NCBI GenBank assembly: GCA_003344405.1
Contig: NOWV01000307.1
Location: 1-55,286 of the forward strand
Reading direction: 5' to 3'
From: Trichoplax sp. H2
Taxonomy: Eukaryota > Placozoa > Uniplacotomia > Trichoplacea
Length of the DNA: 55,286 nucleotides
The stretch's first letter is position 1; each line of letters opens with the position of its first letter. This document shows positions 27,301 to 39,100 of this stretch, piece by piece. The notes beneath the pieces are model-generated. The model did not search any database and was not told the origin of the DNA. It was given only the letters and a program-made list of their open reading frames with translations. A program made the position numbers and the translations under genes.

Positions 27301-29817
27301 TCAGATTCTTACCTATGTATATGCGCTTTGAGTACCTGCCCATTAGCAGTAAAACGAAAACATGCAGAGGTATTAAGTTAATAATAAAAACATAGCCACC
27401 CCATGCAGATACCTGTAATATATAAAACAATTAGTGTATCGTCCAAAATTTTGTTACTTCTAATGTAATTGATATTTGTGTTTCTCACCATATAAAAATA
27501 AGACAGCGCAGTGCAACTTGACCAAAATAAAGACCCAGTTTTGATCGATTTAATCTGTAATCATTATTGATAATAACGTTATAGTACGATGAGTATCATA
27601 ACAGTAGCAGTTGTAGTAAAAGTTAGATAAATAAGCCATTTCTAATTCTAATGTTATGGTATCGTTGACTAATAAAAGCTCGACGAAATTGATATCAAAG
27701 TATTGAAACTTACCCATAGAAAGTAGGTAAAGATTAAGGCGAAGATAGCTATGCCTTCGTTATCATAAGAACCAGCAACAGAACGTGATGTGTAGCCAGG
27801 TACGATAGCCATCATGACAGCGGCCAATAAACCAGCCCTTTCATTCCATAACTCTCTTGTTAAACCATAAGCAGCTAAGGACGTAAATCCACTAAATCAT
27901 GGCATAGTGAACAATATTAATGATTCTACAAATAATTTATACGCCAAATAATTGAACAAGATATTGTATTCATTCCATCTACGAAAGTTTTCGACATTTA
28001 AACTACCTGAAAATTGGAGCTAGGAATACACAAATATCACGAATATGAATGGATATGTTAAGACTGTTAAGGATGAAATGAATGCTACTAGCAGTTATCA
28101 TCAGTCCAGGGTAGACCTAAGCCAAAATGAAAAAAATAATGTCATTCATTACCTGTTTGATACTAATTCAATTACGGTGGAAGCTATTCAACTTTTGTAC
28201 AACTTACGGTTCCACCGACAATTCTGCCCAACGGATACCAAGCACGTTCATCAAACCAATTGAGGAAATTGTAAAATCCATTTTCAGCCATATGATGTGT
28301 CGCACGATAATTGAACCTTTTACAAACGTAGAAGGCAATAACGTTAAAAATGAGACAGTTTACTGTATCATGGCTTCTACATGACTGCAAATGTCTGTAA
28401 TATCGTATCCTTTGCACGCGATCAAGGGGTGTTAGGCGAGCGAGTTTTAGCTCATTATGGACTTGTACACAATGTAATACCGTTCATGACGTGCGCTAGT
28501 TCAATGGAGTCCTGTTAACGTAGAAATTATCCACCAGGATTCACGTTCTATATAGACCGATTGATAGCTTATTTTGTAGCAACTAAAACAGATCAAGCTA
28601 TTGAATTCACCCTGTTCTTCAATTAGGATCACCTATCAACTTCTACTCGGTATGTATCTGCTTCGAGGATTTGTTTTGTAGGTCAATACGAGCATGCTAA
28701 AAATTTATTCTATCGTACCCTAAGTCTTACTGCCTATAGCCAATGACACGAGCATACTATTCTACCTCGATATTTATAAAGCACTAAAATGTAAAATGTA
28801 GTAGTAAATGCATTGTCTATCCAAGTCGTGGACAGTTGATTGTATCAAGATTTTAATGATTCAGTACATATTGGTGATAAGAAGTAAACCCAATTAGTCA
28901 TGTTTCATGGAGTGGAGAAGATCAGATTGTCTATTGTGATCTGATTGTGATCTATCGAATGATGAAGATTTACGGGTAAAAAGCTCAATCGATCAAACAA
29001 GTATGATCAGCATTGCATCCATTGATTATAATACCATGGTATGGAGTGGAGAAGATCAGATTGTCTATTGTGATCTGATTGTGATCTATCGAATGATGAT
29101 GATTTACGGGTAAAAAGCTCAATCGATCAAACAAGTATGATCAGCATTGCATCCATTGATTATAATACCATGGTATAGAGTGGAGAAGATCAGATTGTCT
29201 ATTGTGATCGGATTGTGATCTGTCGAAAGATGATGATTTACGGGTAAAAGCCAAATAGATCAAACAAGTATGATAAGCATTGCATCCATTAATTATAATA
29301 CCATCGTATTGGAAGTTGTAGAACAAGACAACAGCTTGACTAAAGACAAGTCCTATTTCCCTCCTGTTCTTGCCATCCTTGATTGAAGGCTACAATTTGA
29401 ACTAATTTGCCCATGGGTAATTACTATGTTATCTGATGGTACAAAAGAGGCGAATAAAAGAATTAGATACTGTCATTCTAAGATTCAATAACGTGGCTAC
29501 CTATTCGACTGTCGTTGACTCCGTTTTAAAATAAAAAAGAACAGTCGACAGCCATTGATTCAAGTCAAGAGCAAACTGTATTCGCGCTATCATTGTGGTT
29601 GAAGACAAGTGTAAGCATGACGGAAAAAGACGCATTCTACAGGCAATCAAGCGTTTACTGACCATGGATCGAATTCATGGATAATACTCTCGAATCGGAT
29701 GACCGCAAACAACCTTGAAGCAAATCCTAGTAGACAGCATGATGTCAGCACAATAATCACGAGTAATGATTTAAACCCAGCTAAGCTTTTTTCCGCCGCT
29801 ATCATTTGGTCCGCCAT
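24370..29817 (-). CDS. STT3B: STT3B-like catalytic subunit of oligosaccharyltransferase (19 exons, 781 aa)
   Basis: Catalytic subunit of the endoplasmic-reticulum oligosaccharyltransferase, which moves the glycan from dolichyl diphosphate to Asn in N-X-S/T sequons. Minus-strand exons from 5' to 3': 29663-29817, 28208-28316, 28007-28116, 27714-27891, 27489-27554, 27313-27412, 27062-27160, 26802-26948, 26658-26706, 26407-26561, 26089-26309, 25835-26013, 25674-25745, 25499-25598, 25242-25415, 25010-25123, 24776-24900, 24557-24647, 24370-24471. All phases close. Visible motifs: HEFDPW in the first luminal loop, [22 protein letters not shown], the catalytic WWDYG (residues about 551-555), and multiple membrane segments. 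The lysine-rich tail (KRKRG then KGKK) and an acidic insert before the luminal domain favour STT3B over STT3A. Start chosen at 29817 (A at -3, G at +4); the frame stays open upstream to 30102, so a longer N-terminus (for example from 29943) is possible. Confidence 0.96.
28911..29312. repeat. Tandem array, three units of 134 bp, in STT3B intron 1
   Basis: Units start near 28911, 29045 and 29179, each beginning AGTGGAGAAGATCAGATTG and ending near a block that reads TTGATTATAATACCAT. The first two are nearly identical and the third has about ten changes. The array fills about a third of the unusually long first intron (28317-29662); other introns of this gene are mostly under 300 bp. The open frame over the array on the minus strand is a by-product of the repeat. 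Confidence 0.9.
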
Positions 29818-30230
29818 ATTGGATTCAAACCAATGTGCTGCTGGTAACGTCGAGGCACAATAAGAGCTCAACGTGCCTTTCTTTCTGGTCGACACTTGGG
29901 GAGTGCAGTGCGCCTGTGCAATGGAACCACTTGAGATCGACATGACACACCGCACCGCCAATGGCTCATACTGGAGACACTGGACGGTGGACCGTGGACA
30001 GTAGAGTACAGTTCTGCCGTTATCCTGTACTGTATGACAAAAGGAAAGCAAGGTCAATTTTGGGGGAAAATTCAATTTTGGACGATAATTACTTCTTATC
30101 ATGACTTATTAGGGTAGAATGGAACGGCAGACTCAATTTCGTGCTGTTCCTAGTATTCTCTACCTCATTTTTGGACTCATTTAGCACAGTACTACCTCCG
30201 AAAATGGAATTTCTACCGAACTGGACGCTC

Positions 30231-30300
30231 ACTGTACAGTACGAGTACTGTACACAGTCTACAGTGTACAGTATAGTACACTGTAAACGGTACTGTAGCA
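30231..30300. repeat. Palindrome-dense ACTGTAC/GTACAGT tract upstream of STT3B
   Basis: About 70 bp built almost entirely from overlapping ACTGTAC, GTACAGT and TACTGTA units in both orientations, so it can fold in several ways. Related motifs recur at 30001-30040, 31361-31385 and 32783-32800, and a TATACTGTATATACTGTA run lies at 26763-26780. It could be a mobile-element fragment or regulatory; I cannot tell. Confidence 0.6.
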
Positions 30301-30400
30301 AAATGTTGGCTATCTGGACTAGACCTGAGAACGGTTCGGTTCGGTTTGGTTCAATACCTTTATGATCTATGTTCTAGACATCGTGCAGTATGAGAAATGA

Positions 30401-30990
30401 GAATATTTCATCAACTCAGCGGTAGTTCCATTTGAATTAAAATGGAGGCCATCAATGTTGCTAGTAAATTGACTCATTTCGATAGCAACGAATGTTCATC
30501 GTCCTTCGTTGACTTCCAACGAGTTCAATGAGTAATAGACTACAACTCTTTGGATAAAATAAAATGGATTTGCGAGTAAAGAATATCCACACAGGAGGTT
30601 GATATTTCATCAACTGAACGGTAGTTGCATTCGAATTGAACTTGAGGCCATCCATGTGGCCAGTAAATTGACTCATTTCGATAGCAACGAATGTTCATCG
30701 TTGACTTCCAACGAGTTCAATGAGTATAGACTACAACCCTTTGGATAAAATAAAATGGATTTGCGAGTAAAGAATATCCACTCAGTAGGTTGATATTTCA
30801 TCAACTGAACGGTAGTTGCATTCGAATTGAACTTGAGGCCATCCATGTGGCCAGTAAATTGACTCATTTCGATAGCAACGAATGTTCATCGTCCTTCGTT
30901 GACTTCCAACGAGTTCAATGAGTAATAGACGACAACCCTTTGGATAAAATAAAGTGGACGTGCAAGGAAAGAATATCCACACAGGAGGTT
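30401..30990. repeat. Tandem array, three units of about 190-200 bp
   Basis: Units begin near 30401, 30601 and 30792, each with GATATTTCATCAACTGAAC-like sequence and containing ATTGACTCATTTCGATAGCA and ATGGATTTGCGAGTAAAGAA blocks. Units differ by small indels, so period lengths differ (about 200 then 191). The minus-strand open frames over this region with nearly identical N-termini are translations of the repeat, not genes. Confidence 0.9.
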
Positions 30991-31763
30991 GACATGCGTT
31001 CATACTGGACGCTATATACCATTCCATGAATCTTTCCTAGTTCATACTGTCTTTACGAGTACCGTATATATTGCTACGGTGTTAAGAATGCCGTTGTCTT
31101 TGCAACAATCCAGATGACCACTACGCTCATAAAAATCAATCAGTTCAAACGAAACATCCTTGGCCTTTCAAAATACTGTACTACTAGCTAATTTTAGTAA
31201 TTGAGTGTATTTTAACGGAATCAAGATGATCTTGTACTTTCAACTCTGCAACTACGGTAGATCGTTTAATGGATGGTATCTAGAATCTCCAGGATGAGGC
31301 ATTGCACCATTGGCAATGTTTCGTGGGCCTTCACTACGGCCTGTTCGACAATTCTACTGTCCTGTATAGTGTACAGTGTACTGGAAGTGGTCCTTGAGCG
31401 CGCAGTCCAGTCCAGTCTATATGAGTAACTTCAACACATTTTATGTCAATTTAAATTACATATTCGCATAAAGTGTCTTTTTTCCAATCAAATGATACCA
31501 AATTTGTCGAATAAGGACTTAAAATTATAATTTCATATAGTTTCAATCGTCGGGAAAGACTTTTGAGGCACGCTCTCTACTGTAGACCTTTTACCCGACA
31601 GAACATGTAATAAAGTCACCGCTACGTCCATGCACGTCAAAGAGCCTATGCATTTGTATTATAAAAAATTATAAAAATAAAAAAATGGATACATCATACT
31701 GCAGTACCAAAATAGTATTGTGCACATTCTGCAATCTGATTCATTTCGATGGCTCTCTGAAAA

Positions 31764-32186
31764 GATAGAATTGTGGAAGTTCAATCAGGCCTAAACTACA
31801 TCACTTCTATATGTAGTTGTATCAGTGGAGATATCCTTCTACAGCTATATTTATAAATATCATACAGGAATTTCAACGGAATACAACTTTGATTCTTGAA
31901 CGAAGGATAGAATTGTAGAAGTTCAATCAGGCCTAAACTAGATCAATTCTATATGTAGTTGTATCTGTGGAGATATCCTTCTACGGCTATATATAAAAAT
32001 CATACAGGAATTTCAACGGAATACAACTTTGATTTTTGAACGAAGGATAGAATTGTAGAAGTTCAATTAGGCCTAAACTAGATCACTTCTACATGGAGTT
32101 GTATCTGTGGAGAAATTCTTCTACGGCTATATATAAATATTATACAGGAATTTCAACGGAATACAACTTTGATTTTTGAACGAAGA
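31764..32186. repeat. Tandem array, three units of about 141 bp
   Basis: Units start at 31764, 31906 and 32046, with the shared block GATAGAATTGTAGAAGTTCA and ending with GGAATACAACTTTGATT. The second and third are very similar; the first is more diverged. Unrelated in sequence to the 134-bp and roughly 195-bp arrays nearby. Confidence 0.9.
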
Positions 32187-33105
32187 GGTGCCATCGAAAA
32201 TAGTCAGACTATAAATACTAAATTGGTCCAAAAATGACCAGATTAATGAACGAATCGGAACGGGCGAGCGATCAAGCAGAATGATGATATGGTGGCACAA
32301 TGGTATAAGAGCATTCTTACCTAGAAATAGTCATGAAGTAAAATTCCTTCAAAATGATAAAGCAGTAGTATAAGGAATCACAATCGCTTTTTGGCCTACA
32401 TTCATAGCAAAATCTGTCTTGATCGATGGAACTACCAATATCATAGGCTTATGCTTTGTAGAAGCATTCCTACTCTATTCTCTCTCTGATGGCATAGCTC
32501 TATCTTTGTAACAACACCTAATTACATGTATTCGTAATTGGACAATAAATATACCTCTATCCTCATCAATCTACGAACATCTTTTCCATTTGAACTAATT
32601 ATTATTACTAGCGTAACATTGATCTGGTCAAGGTCTTCTATATGTGATAGACGTATTATTTTGACGGTAGTTTATTGTACACTGGATGAGAACTACGAGC
32701 ATTTTACAGACAGATTCAATTTTTGAATCGACGGTTGTAATAGCAAATTTAATTTTTATTTATGTCCTTTTGGTTAATAATACAGTACAGTACTGTATAC
32801 ATAAAAATGGTTGTAGAGAGAGCAGTCAATTTCATTTATATGTTGATTAAAGCATCTGACAGTAACATTGCTGTATGATAGGATTGATAGACTATATATA
32901 CTCGTACTTGTATTAGTCATAAATAAATAGAATAATTCAATGAATTAAAAGGTAGTCAACATACATCGACATACTGCTTCTCATACTACTGTATGTCCTG
33001 TTACTGTTAAGATTTCAAGCGTTTCTCTTCATTTATTTTTAGTAAATCAATTAATACGGCAATTCTGGTTATACTCCGAGTACTAAAGTCTAAACCTTTC
33101 CAATC

Positions 33106-33129
33106 CGTGACGGTAAAACTGCCGTCACG
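33106..33129. repeat. Short perfect inverted repeat (8-bp arms, 8-base loop)
   Basis: Arms CGTGACGG (33106-33113) and CCGTCACG (33122-33129) are GC-rich in an AT-rich setting. No T-run follows, so it is not a typical terminator, and no gene ends here. Confidence 0.6.
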
Positions 33130-33198
33130 TTAATGCGCCAGCTACGCTGATTATATCCACCTGCGCTCACACTCTATCAGGGGTTTCCATCACATGCT

Positions 33199-33316
33199 TA
33201 TCCATCCGTATCCCGCAGTCTCTTATAAAATACACACCTTATCACAATTTCAATTAATCCATCCGTATCCCCCAGTCTCTTATAGAATACACACCTTATC
33301 CCAATTTCAATCAATG
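33199..33316. repeat. Tandem duplication, two units of 57 bp
   Basis: The TCCATCCGTATCCC block at 33201 recurs at 33258, followed in both by TCTCTTATA and ACACACCTTATC. A weak third start follows near 33319. The plus-strand open frame at 33194-33388 is a by-product. Confidence 0.85.
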
Positions 33317-36165
33317 TACATCCATTCAGATTCCGTCGTATCCAAAACGTTGCTCACCGGTATACGTATAAACGCCACTGTAAAATAATATCAATCGGCT
33401 AATAAAAGTGCCACGTAGTATTTGGTGTGTAAAACGATATTTATATGCGTAAATAAACGTAAGTAGTTTGAAATGCTACTGACTTGGTGTAGAAGGTATC
33501 AGTGCTATCGAAAATTAACTCTGTTAACTCTGCATATAAAAACTCTACACCGCGATACAAAAACATCACCCGGCTTATGCAGATGCTAATTTGGTATAGA
33601 AACGCTGCTGGCCCGGGACTAAACTAATCTCTCCTACAATTATACAAGTCTAGAAATGAATCAGGAACTACCATCGAGAGAATTTGAGCAGTGAGCATTT
33701 CCATTTAGATAAGCTACTGTTAGAAGTCAATTATGCTCAAGCCGTTTAGTGTTTTCCTACGGCTCGGACATAGTATTTCAGAGGCCAGCTGTACTGTAGT
33801 GGTAAATGGGTGAACGGGCATTTCTCTCCTCCTTCCCTCAACTAAAGAATACGAAAGGAGAATTCCGTTCCGCATCGAATAATTAGGAAAGCAGTGACTT
33901 TAGTCATGAACTTTTCAAAAATAATACCTGGATGTCTTTCGTAGTATAAACATGGAACGGTACTGAACATTGAGCAGTTGGCAAGTCGTTCATTCTCGAA
34001 ACTAGGAGTTCTATGATTAAATGGAAGTAGGTTAAGACAGCACTTACAATAATTTACAGTCGAAATTTTATTAACTCGATTAAAGTAAATGTATCAAATG
34101 AGAACAATTTTAATATCCTGATCAACTAATATCTAATAGGCGCAGCTACAATGCGGTATTTGCGGTTAGAAGTAGAAACTATCTACCCACCTATCATTGT
34201 TAAGTGCTGTAAAGAAACAGTTTCAGTGAACTGACAAGGCCTAACATTGCCTTAAAACTGAATTAAGAAAGTCAGGGAAAATGGTAAACACTACCAAAGA
34301 TGTCAATATTAACCTAATTACAAGACTATGTTGTATTGCTTTCCTCTATGGAGTCACAAAACACTGTAGTTCGTGACATGCTGTACTCTGTAAGCGTTGA
34401 TCTGATAATTTTAATCTTTGTCCATGAATGGCTTGAAAATAAATTGATGTAAAAAATAAAAGCTATCGTTGATAATCGTTATTATTCATTCATCATACGA
34501 TATGATGATGTCATCTCAACACGGAGGAGAAAATTGAGACATTGTAATTAAATCAATGGATCGGAAGGGAAGCATTATAGTCATTCTATTCTACGCTATT
34601 GGCTGCGAATAAAAGTAACCATGCTGCTATCAAATCAGATTCATTTACACCGGAATTTAGCTAACACGCTGATAGATAATTATATCTTAGTGATATGTAT
34701 AGATAGAAGATATAAATGATTCATGGGCCAGGATCGAGTGGGTTGTTCATTTTCATAAGTTGGATTTGAATCCAAATTGTTCGCAAAAGTAATCAACCAG
34801 AATTAAAATTAATTCAGTGATTGATTGACAAGGGTACGATCTCGTTGTTGACAGAAACGTTCAGAATAAATGTAAGGTAAGAATGTGTTGATATCTTAAT
34901 CATGGAGTCGAATAATGAATAACAAAATATAGATATACCTATTACTTTCACGTTCAAGTATACAGCTCTACAGTCGAAGAATATCAATATCAATCAATGA
35001 TGCTGTAATAAAATGAATACTTTTCGCTAAGTTACTACTTTAGACTATTTTTCTAATCGATAAATTATAGATATTCTTTAAATTTCATAATAAACTCCCC
35101 TAGTGGATGTATGAGGGTTTCAACATCAATATAAAGTCCTGAAGATAATCTGTCAAGGCGATCTTTATTTAATTGCATTTTACATTTTTGCCTCTTCTGT
35201 TGATTAGTGTTTATCATCCTGACTATTTGCCCTCATCATTATACAGTAATTCATTTAGAAGAGTAATTACTGATCAGAAACACCAATGCTATTTATAGAT
35301 CTGCCATTAAAATATCATTAACTACTTGTAATAGATAGTTTCGATACGGAAGTAAGCAAAATACATTAAAAATGTTTACTACAGATTAGTATCGTGGCAT
35401 CATGTAATTTATCATTTGGCATCAGATTTTTATTTCATCTTTTAGATACTATTATTAAATTACTGACGTAATTATAGCTCCAACGCATTAAGATATAAGG
35501 CCATCATGAAGCTTCCTAATATTGTATATTATATAATATGCTAACTTATCTAATTAGCTTATTTGAGACAAAGCAGACGGGAAATAAGTTATAAGTTGAA
35601 CTATAAGCATTATGCCAATTTACTTGCTTGAAAGGTGAACTGTAATTGCCTTTAAAGAAACTAAAATACACATATTGTCTAATTCCTCTCATTTACTGAT
35701 TCTTATATTTTCATGTTTATTGTTTTACTGCCGATATTTACTTAGAATAAGATAAAATTACGTTAATTCAATAAATATCGTGGCGATTGCAGTTGTCTAA
35801 CGTTGATAAAAGTTTTTTTTACTCTTACCGTGTTAGTATTTTCTGATAAAAGATAGTTTATAAGTAATTCTAATCTTTTCCATTTTAACGGATGACTTTT
35901 TTCAGAAAATTGATTAAAATTAACCCAAATTTATCGAGTTCTATTTTCTAACATAATATGCAAGGCTAAAAATGGCCATAAAGGATGAAATTTGATATTG
36001 TTGATACACTGATCTCGATTTAATTAGAATAACTGAAATATAGTTGATATGTATATGTTATACTGAATACAGACAAGAGTTTAAGCATTAATCTTGTCCC
36101 GTTGTTGTAGATAATATTTTGATATCAATTAAACTGCTTTATTTAAATTCATGATTTTATCTAGG

Positions 36166-39100
36166 ATGAAGAAGAGAAATTTTAAATCCAAGAATAGACT
36201 CAGCAAATATTCTCAGCACAGCGCTCTGGTTGAATCAGAAAGTATGGAGGACAGAAAAACAGCTTTGAAGGTTGGTTATATCTTCGTCATGTATTGTCGC
36301 AAGGGATGTTTCGCTTCTAAGTAGGTTGTCATCTCTTAACTAATCTATTTGGCTATATGACAAAATAATTTATTACGGCAGGAACAAGCTATATTGTTGC
36401 AAGGGATTTTCGATAAGTTAACTACTGAGACTAACGAAGATATGATCATGAAGATGCTAGAATATAACATCGAATTACCCGAAGAAGAATCAGCGGTAAA
36501 TCGCTACTTACGGTATCGCAGTGTTATGAACAGTAACAAAGCAAATATATGTTGATAAATCGTCTTTTAGGTACATTTCATTTTATTATATAGGATTTTC
36601 TTAAGGTTTCATTTACTACATTTTATTAGAATATTTTAGAATTATGCATTTATGGCATGGCTTTTGGTGCAGAATTGATTTGTCCTCGTTGTCGCAGTGG
36701 TACCTTTTACGATTATGTTAATCGGTATATATTCACATAGTGGAATATGTTAAGTTTAAATCGACGCTGCATTTAAGCTACAGCTAAGATTGATAGATCC
36801 ATAAAAGTCTTTCCTCCTATAAAATTTTGTCGCCATGATCTATCTTAACTAATATTACAATCAAGTAATAGCTTCATATTTTTCTCTTTCAATTCAATAG
36901 CGGAAAAACGCAGTATAAAGCATGCAATCACCCAGCCTGCAATCACAAGGTCAAGAGAGTAGACAAAAAGTCATGGAAGGTTCCTGATGATGCAAAAGCT
37001 CGATCACCATTTTTGTATGATCATGTTTCTATCGTTGCAATGAAATTTCAATTTCGTAGTAGTAACTTTAGCAGCCTTATTTATGATATCATTTATTTGT
37101 AAGAATTATATTTATTTCTAAAACTATTATTGCTTGCTAATAAATAGAATTAATTTAATAATGATATTAAAAGTAAATTGTGTTTTGTTTTCTGTTATAG
37201 GAGAGAATTTACATTTGTACCACATAAACGGATACCAACCGAAGTTCTAAAAGGACATCAGGTTCTTTCTACACAAGGCAATGAATTATGCAGGTTAGTG
37301 TTGGCTTTAATTGAATGCTAATCGAGTTCCAGGTGATATAATATAATCTTTACGAACTGTAATCTTCAGTAAAGTAATATAAATTAAATCTACAATCTGC
37401 AATCGTACTTATGTTATTAAAAGGGGGAAACTTTTATATATCAAGCCGTTGGGTGATATTCAAATCAGTATTATCGGGAATCTTAAACGAGACAAGGTAT
37501 AGACTGATATATTTCAAGATTAAACAGTTAATAGATTGGTTTAGTGACATACTAACTTAAGATGAAGTCTGGATAGATAGAAATGGACTACTGCCATCAA
37601 ATATATTCATACTGTTAATTTTACTAGTTGACCGCAATAGAGCAGTTAGAATACTTGGGAGCTTCCATTCATACAAAGATCTCAAGTTACATCGATCTCT
37701 GTATTTGTTCTCTTGGTCAGTGAATTCATCAACGATTTTATTATAGAGATTAGTTAAAATTTTTTTCAAATTCAGGCAATAAGTATTAATACAAGCATTT
37801 GGTTTTATAGCGGAATTAGAATCAAATCATAATGAATGGACGGAAATGAAAAATTTTAAGTTGCCTATTGTAGCTGAGGAATTTATCGATAGCTTTGGAA
37901 AAAGCAACAGACAAGATCTTAATACCCTTATCTTAAAATATAATATAGCTGACTGGATTAGTAAAAAGGTAAATCTTCATGCCATTATTATAGTTAATAA
38001 AGCGCAAGTCATACGATCTTTAGGGTTTATAATCTGTATAAATGAGAGTCTGATAATTAATTATGAAAATACTTATATTTAGGATATAAAAATTGCGAGT
38101 CGACGTTATGGTACGTAAACTACTATTAAGCTTGCCTAATATAAGTTTGTAAATTATTTTATGTTATTGCAAGGTAAAAGCTATAAATTACGAAATACAT
38201 TATTATTTTAATGCTTATGCTATAAATAGGGTACTATTCCACTAAAGTCTTTAGATCGTCAGAAAATCCAATCACGGATTCTCTGAAAGGTATCGTAGAT
38301 CGTCGCTAATATTACGTTAGAAATTGCTGTAACTAATTTATAATTTATGAGTGAGGGCGTGATAGGTAATATCACCAAACTGCGTACCTGATCTTTTGCT
38401 ATAACTCAAAAATGAAATTCATTAATTACAGTTTTATTGTAAAAATATTAAATAACGGCACCGATAACTTATATTTTAAGCCTTAATTATCGCTGTCTAT
38501 GTTTTCTGGAATTACTAGACATATCTCATTAATAGCCTTATAAATTTTCAAAACACCGCATAATAAGATAAAGAAAACATGCATTGTCCGTAGTTGCTAA
38601 GCATACACTGAATAGCTTAACGCTTATATGTATTAATAGTAATTCCAACATTATACTCGTGTATTGTTCTATAGGTCTGCATAAAAAATTTTGTGTTTTA
38701 GAAGAATCTGGTAATCTATATAGTACTGTAGTAGAACATAATGATGATGGACAATTACCAGCCCTAACAAAGTTGCAAGCCCTGGCTCATCTTACTTCCG
38801 ATATGTTAGTACTGAATTAGATTGCGAATATTTTGAGACTGCTTTATACTACCTACAGAAGTAATAATACTTAAAAATTTCTAGTCCCATAGCTTTATTG
38901 CTATCGTCTATGTAATATTTTAGGTTCTGTGTTGTTATCATTGATAATGATGAAGGCAGCCTTGATGAAAATTTTTATCGGTTTGAAGTTCAGGTAACGT
39001 TATCAACGCTAAGCAGCAATTTTACAATTATAATAAAGGAAAAGATTTATTTATGGTAACGATTTCGTTGAATGACATTAATTAATGTAGTTTTTAAAGT

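Larger units (their letters stand above)
29818..36165. other. Intergenic region between divergent STT3B and PARP genes, repeat-rich at its left
   Basis: From the STT3B start to about 33.3 kb it contains three tandem arrays, ACTGTAC-type palindromic sequence and a short perfect hairpin (listed separately). From about 33.4 to 36.1 kb I see no repeat, RNA gene or credible exon. The STT3B promoter should be near 29.8-30.3 kb and the PARP promoter near 35-36.1 kb. Upstream of the PARP start there is an acceptor-like TTTATCTAG at 36156-36164, so a 5' noncoding exon may exist. Confidence 0.45.

Noticed and set aside
29818-30102. Upstream in-frame extension of the STT3B first exon (up to 95 codons)
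   Set aside because: Open but low in similarity to STT3 N-termini; the ATG at 29817 has better start context. Kept only as an alternative start.
30461-31027. Three overlapping minus-strand open frames with almost the same sequence
   Set aside because: They are translations of the roughly 195-bp tandem array, not a gene family.
34730-34795. Possible tRNA (GGATTTGAATCC resembling a T-loop)
   Set aside because: No acceptor stem, no box A at the right distance and no anticodon arm.
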